Assembly: GCF_900102055.1 (NCBI RefSeq)
Contig: NZ_FNBA01000002.1
Span: 806,001-870,000 of the forward strand
Direction of reading: 5' to 3'
Origin: Ulvibacter litoralis
GTDB taxonomy: Bacteria; Bacteroidota; Bacteroidia; Flavobacteriales; Flavobacteriaceae
Length of the DNA: 64,000 nt
Shown here: piece after piece, positions 1 through 8,331 of the stretch
Numbering within the stretch: the stretch's first letter is position 1
Layout: each line of letters starts with the position of its first letter
Notes under the pieces: generated by a model
What the model saw: only the letters and a program-made list of their open reading frames with translations
What the model was told of the DNA's origin: nothing
Databases searched by the model: none
Position numbers and translations under genes: made by a program

Positions 1-1102
1 AAGTAAGTGTATCTAACAATAAAACAGTTTCAAACGGTTTCATTTTAGGATAATCGACCATTTTAACCATTACTTCAGCAAACTTAAAGCCGTACAACTC
101 TCTAAAAGCTAAAATTTCGATGACTTGAACGATATCTCCATTTGCAATAAAACCAGCTTCACTTTCGGTTTTCACCCAGAAATAATTATTCTTCACTACC
201 ATCAAGTAATCTCCTGCGGAAAGTTCTTCTTCTTGAAACAAGATTCGGTTTCTAATACTTTGGTTGTATAAATTGGCACGTTTGTTTGAGCGCACAATAA
301 TCACAGTCTCTTCGTTTCCAAGAGCTGAATAACTATCACTTATAGCATCCATAATTTCTTGTCCGTCGGCAGGACGGATCACATCAGGGTAATTTAGATC
401 GGTAAATTTAAAGTCATCAAAAAAGCCATCGTCTAAGCGTTCTCTTAATCGTGTGGCATTCACTAAAATTCCGCTATCGGTTTGCTGACGAACAACATCA
501 TCTAATTCGAGTTCGATAACTTCTTTGTTGTAATAATTTTCGAGAGTCTTTCGCTCCAACGCAGGACTTATATCCAGCTTCACAGGCGGTAATTGAGCGG
601 TATCTCCTATTAATAGTAATTTACAATTATGTCCACTATATACATATTGCATTAAATCGTCGAGAAGAGAACCGTTTTCAAACAATTTAGAATCCTGATT
701 AATATCTGGAATCATAGAAGCTTCATCTACAATAAAAATAGTATTTCGGTGCTTATTAGTTTGCAAAGTGAAGGAGACTCCACCACCTTTTTCGCTTTTT
801 GGGTAGTAAATTTTCTTATGAATGGTAAAAGCTTCTTTTTGGGAGTAATTGCTAATTACTTTGGCTGCTCGACCCGTAGGTGCCAATAACACAGGACTTT
901 TGCGTACTTTCCACAAGTTTTTAACCAAAGTACCAATAGTGGTTGTTTTTCCTGTACCTGCGTATCCTTTTAACAAAAACACTTCATTTTTCGCTTCAGA
1001 AAGCACAAATTTTGCTAATAATTGTAAAGCAATATCTTGTTTAATTGTCGTATTATGAGGGAAATCGGTTTTTAAAAGGCCGTAAAATTCAGAAACATTC
1101 AT
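1..1102 (-). CDS. RecD-like ATP-dependent DNA helicase (partial, runs off the window)
   Basis: This is the first 367 residues of a superfamily 1 helicase, read right to left from the ATG at 1100-1102; the 3' end lies beyond base 1. Visible motifs are Walker A GYAGTGKTT (residues 46-54), Walker B IFIVDEAS (122-129), GDTAQLPPV (166-174) and a downstream VVRQQTDSGI segment. This is the order expected of the RecD/Pif1-like AAA_30 helicases that unwind DNA with ATP in repair or recombination. No RecB or RecC partner is visible, so the stand-alone RecD-like class is more likely than exonuclease V alpha. It is divergent from the gene at 1228. The family is clear; the precise role is inferred. Confidence 0.85.
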   Translation of the reverse strand, partial: MNVSEFYGLLKTDFPHNTTIKQDIALQLLAKFVLSEAKNEVFLLKGYAGTGKTTTIGTLVKNLWKVRKSPVLLAPTGRAAKVISNYSQKEAFTIHKKIYYPKSEKGGGVSFTLQTNKHRNTIFIVDEASMIPDINQDSKLFENGSLLDDLMQYVYSGHNCKLLLIGDTAQLPPVKLDISPALERKTLENYYNKEVIELELDDVVRQQTDSGILVNATRLRERLDDGFFDDFKFTDLNYPDVIRPADGQEIMDAISDSYSALGNEETVIIVRSNKRANLYNQSIRNRILFQEEELSAGDYLMVVKNNYFWVKTESEAGFIANGDIVQVIEILAFRELYGFKFAEVMVKMVDYPKMKPFETVLLLDTLT

Positions 1103-1177
1103 GCATCAAAGGTAATATAAGGGTTAAAGATAGGTATGATTTTTTCAGAATATACTTTTACGAACAAAAAAAAATTG

Positions 1178-1185
1178 TAGATTTG
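1178..1185 (+). promoter_or_regulatory. -7 promoter box for the gene at 1228
   Basis: TAGATTTG matches the Bacteroidota TAnnTTTG -7 element. It would start transcription near 1190 and leave a leader of about 38 nt. No convincing -33 TTTG was found upstream. Confidence 0.45.
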
Positions 1186-1227
1186 CGATAGACCTTTTAG
1201 AATTTAAAACACTTAAATTATCGTATA

Positions 1228-1890
1228 ATGAAATTAATAATTCAATTACTTCTTTGGCTAGTCATTATCTTCTTAGGATGGAAGCTTTATTCGTCTGTAA
1301 TCGGACCTGTTGAGTTTAATAAAGTTAAAGAAGCTCGATACACCAAAGTAATTAAAAATTTAAAAGATATTCAAGCGGCTCAATTAGCACACAAAGAGAT
1401 TACTGGTAAATTTACTGGAAGTTTTGATAGCTTAGTTCGTTTTATTGATACTGCGCAATTTGCTAACATCGAAAGACGTGATACTAGTTATGCAGATGTT
1501 GAAAAAAACAAAGCATACAATCTTACGGAAGGATATTTTATTGAAGCAGTTGTAATAGACACGTTAGGTTTTACTCCTGTTAAAGATTCACTTTACGGAA
1601 AAACAAATCGTTACAAAACAATGATGAATGTTCCAATTGAAGGAGTTGATGCTAAATTTGAATTAAAAGCTGGAACTATTGAGAAAAGTGGAACTAAATA
1701 TTCTGTTTTCGAAGCTAAAGTAGCTAAAGATGTTATTCTTAAAGGAATGGACAAAGACCTATTACAACAAGAAAAACAAGTTGTTTCTGTTGAAGGTGTA
1801 AATGGACCTGATATTAGAGTAGGATCAATGAATCAAGTTAATACAACTGGTAACTGGCCAAAAATATACGATTCTGCATCTGAACAATAA
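1228..1890 (+). CDS. membrane-anchored protein of unknown function
   Basis: A 220-residue protein with one hydrophobic helix at residues 3-24 (LLLWLVIIFLGWKLY) followed by a soluble domain. The segment after the helix (about 35-70) is amphipathic and resembles the helical start of a pseudopilin or a membrane-anchored periplasmic protein. There is no lipobox or catalytic motif. It is followed after 25 nt by a DUF3822 gene and then rsmD, so it may be co-transcribed with them. I recognise the pattern as a conserved flavobacterial hypothetical and cannot assign a function. Confidence 0.75.
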   Translation: MKLIIQLLLWLVIIFLGWKLYSSVIGPVEFNKVKEARYTKVIKNLKDIQAAQLAHKEITGKFTGSFDSLVRFIDTAQFANIERRDTSYADVEKNKAYNLTEGYFIEAVVIDTLGFTPVKDSLYGKTNRYKTMMNVPIEGVDAKFELKAGTIEKSGTKYSVFEAKVAKDVILKGMDKDLLQQEKQVVSVEGVNGPDIRVGSMNQVNTTGNWPKIYDSASEQ

Positions 1891-1915
1891 CATAGCACAA
1901 AATATAGAGTACAGA

Positions 1916-2692
1916 TTGTCCGTTCAAATTTCTTTGACCGGACTTTCTTTTTTAGTGAAAAATACCGATTCAAACGAAACGCACTTTTTTACTGAAAATA
2001 AATTTGATGGCACTCGATCTCCTGAAGAAATAGAACTTGAAATTGACACTATTCTTTCAGAAACAGATGCACTTCAATTACCATTTACAGAGGTTACACT
2101 CATCTATACCAATACCATTTACACAACAGTTCCTGCTAGTTTATTTGATGAATCTAAGGCTAGTGAGTATTTAAAATTTAATTCAAAAATACTCGCCAAC
2201 GACTTTATTGCATTCGATACGGTAGAAACACAAGACCTTGTCGTGGTGTATATTCCTTTTGTAAACATCAATAATTACTTTTTTGATAGGTTTGGTAGTT
2301 TTCAATACTTTCATGGCACCTCTATTTTTCTAAAAAAGATATTAAGTGCTGAAAAATATTCTATTGTATCCAAATTTTATATGCACGTTCAAGAGGATCA
2401 ATTTGACTGTATTAGTATAAAAAATGGAGCCCTTCAATTGTGCAATACGTATTCGTACAAAACGCCTGAAGATTTTATCTATTACACCCTATTCTGTCTC
2501 GAACAACTTAAATTAAACCCAGATTCACTTTCCGTATTTATTTGTGGCGAAATAGACGAAAACGACGCAAATTATAAGATGCTGTACACTTATATTAGAA
2601 ACATTTCTTTTTTGAAAACTGAAAGTGACCTAGTCATAGATGGCGCATCGCAAACAACACACAAGAAGTTTATCATTAAAAATGCACTCTAA
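1916..2692 (+). CDS. DUF3822 family protein
   Basis: About 258 residues beginning LSVQISLTGLSF, the hallmark opening of DUF3822 proteins, which are commonly encoded next to rsmD in Bacteroidota. Function is unknown; the fold is thought to be actin/ASKHA-like. The start is TTG at 1916; no ATG lies in frame between the previous stop and the conserved LSVQ block, so either this TTG or another non-ATG codon a little upstream initiates. The stop TAA shares its last base with the rsmD ATG (TAATG), indicating translational coupling. Confidence 0.8.
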   Translation: MSVQISLTGLSFLVKNTDSNETHFFTENKFDGTRSPEEIELEIDTILSETDALQLPFTEVTLIYTNTIYTTVPASLFDESKASEYLKFNSKILANDFIAFDTVETQDLVVVYIPFVNINNYFFDRFGSFQYFHGTSIFLKKILSAEKYSIVSKFYMHVQEDQFDCISIKNGALQLCNTYSYKTPEDFIYYTLFCLEQLKLNPDSLSVFICGEIDENDANYKMLYTYIRNISFLKTESDLVIDGASQTTHKKFIIKNAL

Positions 2693-3228
2693 TGCGAATT
2701 ATTTCAGGAATATATAAAGGAAAACGTCTTGTAGCACCAAAATCACTTCCTGTAAGACCCACTACCGATTTTGCAAAAGAAGCCCTTTTTAATATATTAA
2801 ATCACCGCGTAGATTTTCATGAGATTTCCATGTTAGACTTATTCGCAGGTACTGGAAACATTAGCTACGAATTTGCTTCTAGAGGAACAGAAACAATTAC
2901 TTGTGTAGATGCCGATTTTGGATGTGTAAAATTCATTCAGAAAACAGCAGAGGAATTGTCTTTTCCTATTCAAACCATAAAATCTGACGTTTTTAAATAT
3001 GCTTCATCAGGATCTGGATCTTTTGATGTGATTTTTGCCGATCCACCCTACGATTTTACGATTGCCCAATTAGATATATTGGTGCAAACTCTTTTTGATA
3101 AAAATTTCGTGAAAGAAGACGGAATGATTATTATTGAACACACCAAACACAATGACTTATCAACAGTTTCAAACTTTACTGAAGCACGAAGATATGGTGG
3201 TTCGGTATTTAGTTTTTTTGAAAATTAA
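2692..3228 (+). CDS. rsmD: 16S rRNA (guanine(966)-N2)-methyltransferase, RsmD family
   Basis: A 178-residue class I SAM-dependent methyltransferase. It opens MRIISGIYKGKRLVAPK as RsmD proteins do, has the SAM-binding DLFAGTGNISYE segment (about residues 49-60) and the catalytic DPPYDF motif (about 121-126). The family N2-methylates a guanine in 16S rRNA during 30S maturation. Length is normal. The ATG overlaps the stop of the DUF3822 gene by one base, a pairing widespread in Bacteroidota. The next gene starts 4 nt after the stop, so all three are probably one transcript. Confidence 0.92.
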   Translation: MRIISGIYKGKRLVAPKSLPVRPTTDFAKEALFNILNHRVDFHEISMLDLFAGTGNISYEFASRGTETITCVDADFGCVKFIQKTAEELSFPIQTIKSDVFKYASSGSGSFDVIFADPPYDFTIAQLDILVQTLFDKNFVKEDGMIIIEHTKHNDLSTVSNFTEARRYGGSVFSFFEN

Positions 3229-3231
3229 TTT

Positions 3232-3651
3232 ATGAAACCCTCCCCTATTGAAATAATTGATTTAGATTTTACCTATATCGAAATTCACGAGCACTTTCTT
3301 ATTTCTCAAATTAAAGAAGGTATTGTCTTTGAAAAGAAACACTTAGAAAAATTCTACCAATTATTTGAAACCTATTACACAGACAAACCCTTTGTCTCTA
3401 TTGCCGATAGAAGATTCGATTACACCATAAAACACAATTTATACCAAGAAGAATACTTCCCTACCTTATTAGGAATTGGAGTAATTTGTTACACAGATGC
3501 ATCTTATAATATATCTGTCTTTGAAAAAAACTTTTTTAAAGGGAAATTTGAATCCTTTTATAATATTGAAGATTGTAAAACCTGGGCTGAAAAACTGGTA
3601 GAACAATATAAAAAAAAGCAGGCCTATAAGCCGGGTTCTGTACTCAAATAA
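3232..3651 (+). CDS. small cytosolic protein of unknown function, 3' end antisense to rnpB
   Basis: A 139-residue soluble protein with no signal peptide; the pattern (SIADRRFDYTI, then GIGVICYTD) suggests a small alpha/beta, STAS-like fold, but I do not recognise the family. It follows rsmD by 3 nt. Its last 13 or so codons, encoding a basic KKKQAYKPGSVLK tail, lie on the opposite strand of the 3' end of RNase P RNA, so the tail is dictated by rnpB sequence rather than by selection on the protein. The stop at 3649-3651 falls inside rnpB. The coding call is good; the function is unknown. Confidence 0.75.
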   Translation: MKPSPIEIIDLDFTYIEIHEHFLISQIKEGIVFEKKHLEKFYQLFETYYTDKPFVSIADRRFDYTIKHNLYQEEYFPTLLGIGVICYTDASYNISVFEKNFFKGKFESFYNIEDCKTWAEKLVEQYKKKQAYKPGSVLK

Positions 3652-3938
3652 ATTCAAGTCCTTATCATTTATCTAGATGTATTGTTACCAATACACTCAA
3701 TCTGCCTACCCTCCTACAACGGGCGGGAACCCTTAAACGTAGGTTTACGTGACATTTCACCGCATAGAGTTTACCTGGTTTCACTACAGCATTACCTGTA
3801 CATACTTTCTGCTGCACTTGTCCTACCCTCTTTAACCGAAGCTAAAAAGAGCGACGGCCGTTAGCCGCTATGCTTCCCTATGGTGCCCGGACTTTCCTCT
3901 TCTGCTAATGCAGAAACGATAAGGCGGCCTGCTTCTCG
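3612..3938 (-). ncRNA. rnpB: RNase P RNA, bacterial type A
   Basis: On the minus strand the RNA contains the universal 5' block GAGGAAAGTCCGGGC (complement of 3885-3899) and the universal 3' block ACAGAACCCGGCTTA (complement of 3627-3641). The ends pair as a perfect P1 helix, AAGCAGGCC (3926-3934) with GGCCTGCTT (3616-3624), followed by a U-run (3610-3617). This is the catalytic RNA that trims tRNA 5' ends. Length of about 327 nt is normal. It converges with the gene ending at 3651 and overlaps it by about 40 nt. Exact ends are uncertain by a few bases. Confidence 0.95.
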
Positions 3939-3940
3939 CG

Positions 3941-3948
3941 CAAAAGTA
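3941..3948 (-). promoter_or_regulatory. -7 promoter box of rnpB
   Basis: Read on the minus strand this is TACTTTTG, matching TAnnTTTG. It would place the transcription start at about 3935, at the 5' strand of the P1 helix of rnpB, which supports both calls. Confidence 0.6.
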
Positions 3949-4012
3949 AACCAATGTTAATAAATACCGTAAAATACCAAGGTCTATTTTTTAAAAACTA
4001 ACTGTACATCTT

Positions 4013-4020
4013 TATATTTG
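4013..4020 (+). promoter_or_regulatory. -7 promoter box of dnaX
   Basis: TATATTTG matches TAnnTTTG. Initiation would fall near 4025, only about six bases before the dnaX ATG, so the message would have almost no leader. Confidence 0.5.
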
Positions 4021-4030
4021 TTGATAATCT

Positions 4031-5116
4031 ATGGAACATTTTATTGTATCAGCTCGAAAGTACAGACCTACCCAGTTTAAAGACGTGGTGGGACAGCAAT
4101 CTATTACCAATACATTGCAAAATGCCATAGAAAACAACCATCTGGCACAAGCGTTATTGTTTACCGGTCCTCGTGGAGTGGGAAAAACAACCTGCGCTCG
4201 TATTCTAGCCAAAAAGATTAACCAAGATGGTACGCAGAAAGAAGACGAAGATTTTGCCTTTAATATTTTTGAATTAGATGCCGCTTCTAACAACTCGGTA
4301 GATGATATTCGAAATTTAATAGATCAAGTTCGTATCCCACCACAAGTTGGAACCTACAAAGTCTATATTATTGACGAGGTACACATGCTTTCTTCTGCCG
4401 CTTTTAATGCTTTTCTGAAAACATTAGAAGAGCCACCAAAGCACGCTATTTTTATTTTAGCAACTACCGAAAAGCATAAAATTATACCAACTATCTTATC
4501 GCGTTGTCAAATATTCGATTTTAAACGAATTACCGTAACAGATATCAAAGGTCACCTTGCTGAAGTAGCAATTTCTGAAGGAATTGAAGCTGAAGATGAT
4601 GCATTACATGTAATTGCTCAAAAAGCAGATGGCGCCTTACGTGATGCGCTTTCTATATTTGATCGCGTTGTAAGTTTTTCAGGAAAAACACTAACTCGCG
4701 AAGCTGTAACCGAAAACCTTAACGTTTTAGACTATACTTATTACTTCGAAGTTACCGATTTGTTACTTCAAAACGACATTCCGAAGGTATTGGTGGCTTT
4801 TAATACCATTTTAGCCAAAGGATTTGACGCACATCATTTTGTAATGGGAATTGCGTCTCATTTTAGAGATTTATTAGTCTGCAAAAACCAAGAGACAATA
4901 GCATTGTTAGAAGTTGGTGAGCAAATCAAGACCATGTATTTTGAACAGTCACAAAAAACAAGTCATGCGTTTTTAATTGAAGCGATTGGCTTGGCCAATG
5001 AGTGCGATTTAAAATACAAAAGCAGTCGAAATCAACGATTGTTAGTAGAATTGTGCCTGTTACAACTCGCTTCTCTCACGGTTAAGATTGAAAAAAAAAG
5101 TCTAGTCGGTTCGTAA
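4031..5116 (+). CDS. dnaX: DNA polymerase III clamp-loader subunit, gamma-like product of dnaX
   Basis: A 361-residue AAA+ clamp-loader ATPase that loads the sliding clamp. Walker A is GPRGVGKTT (residues 46-54), the Walker B region has DEVH (115-118) and the sensor/arginine-finger motif is SRC (157-159). The cysteine cluster that binds zinc in E. coli DnaX is absent. The frame ends with an unrelated KKSLVGS tail just after nine consecutive A residues (5091-5099). The -1 frame continues without a stop for 235 more residues that look like the tau tail. So the zero-frame product is a gamma-sized protein and tau requires a frameshift. A sequencing error in the homopolymer is the alternative. Confidence 0.9.
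   Translation: MEHFIVSARKYRPTQFKDVVGQQSITNTLQNAIENNHLAQALLFTGPRGVGKTTCARILAKKINQDGTQKEDEDFAFNIFELDAASNNSVDDIRNLIDQVRIPPQVGTYKVYIIDEVHMLSSAAFNAFLKTLEEPPKHAIFILATTEKHKIIPTILSRCQIFDFKRITVTDIKGHLAEVAISEGIEAEDDALHVIAQKADGALRDALSIFDRVVSFSGKTLTREAVTENLNVLDYTYYFEVTDLLLQNDIPKVLVAFNTILAKGFDAHHFVMGIASHFRDLLVCKNQETIALLEVGEQIKTMYFEQSQKTSHAFLIEAIGLANECDLKYKSSRNQRLLVELCLLQLASLTVKIEKKSLVGS
5091..5099 (+). promoter_or_regulatory. candidate dnaX slippery site (A9)
   Basis: Zero-frame codons are GAA AAA AAA AGT. Tandem slippage by -1 on the A run gives AAG TCT AGT and opens the tau frame. Known dnaX genes use A-rich slippery sites: A AAA AAG ribosomal frameshifting in E. coli and an A9 transcriptional-slippage tract in Thermus. 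A short possible stem, CGGT 5107-5110 with ACCG 5118-5121, begins 8 nt downstream but is weak. No strong upstream Shine-Dalgarno-like stimulator is visible. Confidence 0.6.
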
Positions 5117-5805
5117 TACCGCCTTCCCATTTTAAAGCCATTGAAAAATTAATAGCTTCAGAACCTGTTTCTGAAACAATTTCTGCTTCGGAAAGTAACG
5201 TATTAACACCGAACAAAGAAACTTCTGCAGCATCTAATCCTGTTGCAAACACTGAGACTTCTTCAGTTCCCGTTCCTACGGAAGCTTCCGAAGAAAAGCC
5301 GAAAATTGTAATTGAACGTCCGCAAATATTAGCCGAACGGTCTGCTAAAAAAGTATCGGCTTTATCATTAAAAAGTATTCAGAAAAAACACCAACTAAAG
5401 CAAGAACAAGAAGCGATAAAACCCGCTGTCGAAAATCTACCTACCAAAGATTTCACAGAAGAAGCGATGATTGTTGCGTGGAATGAATACACAAAAATTG
5501 TGGAAGAGGACGGAAAGTTCAATTTATTGTCGCACCTCTCTATGGGCGTTCCAAGATTGGAAGGAACCATTATCCATTTAGAGTTTCCGAATCACACGAT
5601 AAAAGTTGAAGTAGAACGCGCTAAATTTGACTTGCTAAATTATTTACGAGAAAAACTTGAAAATTACGATGTTAGTCTTTCTATAGAAGTGAATGAAACT
5701 GCTGTAAAACGCTATGCATACACGGCTCGTGAAAAATTTGACAAACTAAAAGAGAAAAATCCTTTAATCGATACCCTTCGGAAAGAATTCGATTTGGACA
5801 TTTAA
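5098..5805 (+). CDS. dnaX: tau-specific carboxy-terminal extension of DnaX (-1 frame)
   Basis: Entered by a -1 shift, this frame adds 235 residues and gives a 591-residue tau, normal for flavobacterial DnaX. It starts KSSRFVIPPSHFKAIEK, runs through a low-complexity Ser/Thr/Pro/Glu linker and ends in a compact domain (EEAMIVAWNEYTKIVEEDGK... to RKEFDLDI), which in tau proteins links the clamp loader to the polymerase or helicase. No independent start with a plausible signal is seen for the whole segment; an ATG at 5467 would give only the last 112 residues. The continuity of sensible protein sequence argues that the region is expressed as part of dnaX. Confidence 0.8.
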   Translation, partial: KSSRFVIPPSHFKAIEKLIASEPVSETISASESNVLTPNKETSAASNPVANTETSSVPVPTEASEEKPKIVIERPQILAERSAKKVSALSLKSIQKKHQLKQEQEAIKPAVENLPTKDFTEEAMIVAWNEYTKIVEEDGKFNLLSHLSMGVPRLEGTIIHLEFPNHTIKVEVERAKFDLLNYLREKLENYDVSLSIEVNETAVKRYAYTAREKFDKLKEKNPLIDTLRKEFDLDI

Positions 5806-5823
5806 TTATATCATAACAACACT

Positions 5824-6405
5824 ATGCTAGGTTTAAAATTACCCACTGATCCGCGTTGGGTCAATATTGTGGAAAAAAATATTGAAGAAATCTTAACCGA
5901 TCACGCGTATTGCGAGCAAAAAGCTGCTTCTACTGCCATTTCACTTATTGTAAGCTTCCCAGAATACACCGAACTAGTACAAGAAATGGTTGCCTTGGTA
6001 AAAGAAGAAATCAGTCATTTTAAAATGGTGCATGATAAAATTATAGAGCGCGGATGGACGATGGGACGCGACCGTAAAGACGAGTATGTGTTACAAATCG
6101 TGAAGTTTTTTCCTAAAGGCGGAAGTAGAACCATGCAATTGGTACATCGATTGTTGTACGCTGCTTTAATTGAAGCACGGAGTTGCGAACGTTTCCGTTT
6201 ATTAAGTGAAGAATTGGAAGACAAAACTTTGGCCGAATTTTACCGAAACTTGATGGTGAGTGAGGCTAATCACTACACTATGTTTTTAGGCTTTGCACGA
6301 CAATATGGAGAACGAAAAGAAGTGGATGCCAAATGGGACGAATTACTCGCTTTTGAAGCAGAAGTAATGAAAAACCTTGGAACCAGCGAAACTATACACG
6401 GATAA
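5824..6405 (+). CDS. miaE: tRNA-(ms2io6A)-hydroxylase-like diiron protein
   Basis: A 193-residue MiaE-family protein, 18 nt after dnaX. Ferritin-like diiron ligands can be read in order: E31 (CEQK), E62 and H65 (EEISHF), E117 (IEAR), E147 and H150 (SEANH). The family hydroxylates the isopentenyl group of ms2i6A37 in tRNA using O2. Length and motif spacing are typical. It may be co-transcribed with dnaX and with the pseudouridine synthase 2 nt downstream, giving an RNA-modification pair. Confidence 0.88.
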   Translation: MLGLKLPTDPRWVNIVEKNIEEILTDHAYCEQKAASTAISLIVSFPEYTELVQEMVALVKEEISHFKMVHDKIIERGWTMGRDRKDEYVLQIVKFFPKGGSRTMQLVHRLLYAALIEARSCERFRLLSEELEDKTLAEFYRNLMVSEANHYTMFLGFARQYGERKEVDAKWDELLAFEAEVMKNLGTSETIHG

Positions 6406-6407
6406 AA

Positions 6408-7271
6408 ATGATTTTAAAAGAAACGCATACGGTTCCGAATCAAGAAGCTCCCGTGCGATTTCAAGAATACGGAATTTCAATATTTACTTCCGTCACCACG
6501 AAAAGCGGTCTAAAGAAGTTAATTAAGAAGCAAGTAATTACAATTGATACTGTTCCTGCGACTACCGCCACTTATATAAAAGGAGGAGAAACCATCTGCC
6601 TTTTCGAAGCAGAAACCCCTTTAAAAGCTTCTAATTTAGTATTTCCATTGGAAGTTTGCTATGAGGATGAGCATCTAGCCATTATTAATAAACCCGCAGG
6701 AATCTTAGTCAGTGGCAATAAACACAAAACTATCGTGAATGCATTGCCTTCCAATCTTTCAAAAAGTAACGAAGTTGATGCACTATCACATCCAAAACCT
6801 GTACATCGATTGGATTTCCCGACAAGTGGCTTACTGTTAATTGCGAAAACGAATACTGCTCTAGTAGCATTAAACAAACTATTTGAAGAGAAGCAAATTT
6901 CAAAAATATATCACGCGATAACTACAGGAGCATTACCTAAAGAAGGAACTATTGAAACTCCGATTGCCGATAAAGCATCGCACACCCGTTACAAAGTCCT
7001 TGACACAAAAACTTTGGCTAATGATACCCTATTAAACCTCGTTGCGCTATATCCTTCAACGGGCCGGAGACATCAACTTCGTATTCATGTAGCATCTCTT
7101 GGAAGTCCGATCCTTGGTGATGCAACCTACAATCTCAAAGAACAGGAACTAAAAGGTCGAGGGCTGTATCTTCAGGCTACTTCACTTCAGTTTACACACC
7201 CGATTACTTCAGAAGAAGTGACAATTTCTATCGGTTTACATAAAAAATTTCAGAAATTATTTCAGAAATAA
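6408..7271 (+). CDS. RluA-family RNA pseudouridine synthase
   Basis: A 287-residue enzyme with an S4-like RNA-binding segment (about 28-63) and a catalytic domain holding HRLDFPTSG (133-141), where D136 is the expected catalytic aspartate of RluA/RluC/RluD-type synthases. RRHQLRIH appears later as in the family. The variant F-P in place of the usual xx-T is seen in Bacteroidota members. It isomerises uridine in rRNA or tRNA; the target cannot be read from sequence. It starts 2 nt after miaE. Its stop codon lies in the left arm of a 15-bp inverted repeat. Confidence 0.88.
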   Translation: MILKETHTVPNQEAPVRFQEYGISIFTSVTTKSGLKKLIKKQVITIDTVPATTATYIKGGETICLFEAETPLKASNLVFPLEVCYEDEHLAIINKPAGILVSGNKHKTIVNALPSNLSKSNEVDALSHPKPVHRLDFPTSGLLLIAKTNTALVALNKLFEEKQISKIYHAITTGALPKEGTIETPIADKASHTRYKVLDTKTLANDTLLNLVALYPSTGRRHQLRIHVASLGSPILGDATYNLKEQELKGRGLYLQATSLQFTHPITSEEVTISIGLHKKFQKLFQK

Positions 7272-7298
7272 GGAAACCACTCTTTATTTCTGAAATAA
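7257..7298. terminator. 15-bp perfect inverted repeat around the pseudouridine-synthase stop codon
   Basis: TTATTTCAGAAATAA (7257-7271) and its exact reverse complement (7284-7298) flank a 12-nt loop; the TAA stop is the end of the left arm. The stem is AT-rich and is followed by A rather than T on the plus strand, so termination is likely but not typical. Each arm is itself nearly palindromic. Confidence 0.5.
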
Positions 7299-7390
7299 AA
7301 AAACCACCATTGCATAGCCCTTTATAATTAACTATATTGTGGCCTTTCCAACTTTGAAAGATCATTGTTGTATTTAATTTAAAAAATTTT

Positions 7391-8329
7391 ATGGATTTTA
7401 CGAACCCATTGGTATATGGAGCTCCTTGTTTTATAGCTTTCATTTTATTGGAACTTACTTATAGTAAAACGCACGATCACAAAGAGCTGTACAACTGGAA
7501 AGACCTAACTTCTAGTCTTTCACTCGGTGTTGGTTCTGCCATTTTAGCTCCACTCTTGAAGACTGTTTCTGCTATTATTATATTCAATTTTGTGTATGAA
7601 ATATTCAATCCAGAAGTGGATGGAGTTCGCATGAATATTATGGGATGGGAATCGTTTGGATATGCTTGGTACGTATGGATAATTTGCCAGTTGTTAGATG
7701 ATTTTAGTTATTATTGGTTTCACAGACAAAACCATATGGTTCGTTTCTTTTGGGCTGCTCATATCGTTCATCACTCTTCCGATAATTTCAATTTAGGAAC
7801 AGCAGTTAGAAATGGTTGGTTCACAATTTTATACAAACCCTTTTTTTATGTTTGGATTTGTGCGATTGGTTTTCCACCAGAAATGCTCGTTGTTTGTTTA
7901 GGAATTGAAGCACTTTGGCAATTCCAGTTACACACTGTATTTATTCCGAAGATGGGAATCATCGAAAAAGTGTTTAATACCCACACCATGCACCAAGTGC
8001 ATCACGCACGAAATCTAGAGTACATGGATAAAAACCATGGCGGATTTCTAAATATCTTTGATAAAATATTCGGTACTTGGAAAGAATTAGATGAAGACAT
8101 TGATATTGAATACGGTGTATCGCACCCACCAAATTCGTATAATATTTGGGTGATTTTAACGCACGAATACAAAGATATTTGGAGAGATATGAAAAAGTCT
8201 AAAAACTGGAGACATAAGTTCATGTATGCTTTTGGACCTCCAGGATGGAGTCATGACGGAAGTTCTCTCACTATTAAACAGATGCGTCAAAAGATAAAAG
8301 AAGAGCAATTAGCGACTGAAATAGCCTAA
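7391..8329 (+). CDS. sterol desaturase / fatty acid hydroxylase family membrane protein
   Basis: A 312-residue integral membrane protein with several hydrophobic helices in the first 170 residues. The eight-histidine diiron signature is clear: H111-x3-H115 (HRQNH), H124-x2-HH (HIVHH, 124-128) and H201-x2-HH (HQVHH, 201-205), with H181 between. The family uses O2 and two irons to hydroxylate or desaturate lipids. In Flavobacteriaceae, substrates could include carotenoids, hopanoids or fatty acids; nothing here identifies one. It stands alone with its own upstream region and converges with ppx, whose stop lies 2 nt away. Confidence 0.88.
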   Translation: MDFTNPLVYGAPCFIAFILLELTYSKTHDHKELYNWKDLTSSLSLGVGSAILAPLLKTVSAIIIFNFVYEIFNPEVDGVRMNIMGWESFGYAWYVWIICQLLDDFSYYWFHRQNHMVRFFWAAHIVHHSSDNFNLGTAVRNGWFTILYKPFFYVWICAIGFPPEMLVVCLGIEALWQFQLHTVFIPKMGIIEKVFNTHTMHQVHHARNLEYMDKNHGGFLNIFDKIFGTWKELDEDIDIEYGVSHPPNSYNIWVILTHEYKDIWRDMKKSKNWRHKFMYAFGPPGWSHDGSSLTIKQMRQKIKEEQLATEIA

Positions 8330-8331
8330 AG

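Noticed and set aside
3469-3864. Open frames on both strands across 3469-3864
   Set aside because: They lie across rnpB, whose conserved blocks and P1 pairing explain the sequence.
4031-5805. dnaX as a broken pseudogene
   Set aside because: Both halves keep good protein sequence and codon use with no other disruption; the break falls exactly on an A9 tract of the kind dnaX genes use for recoding, or that sequencing gets wrong.
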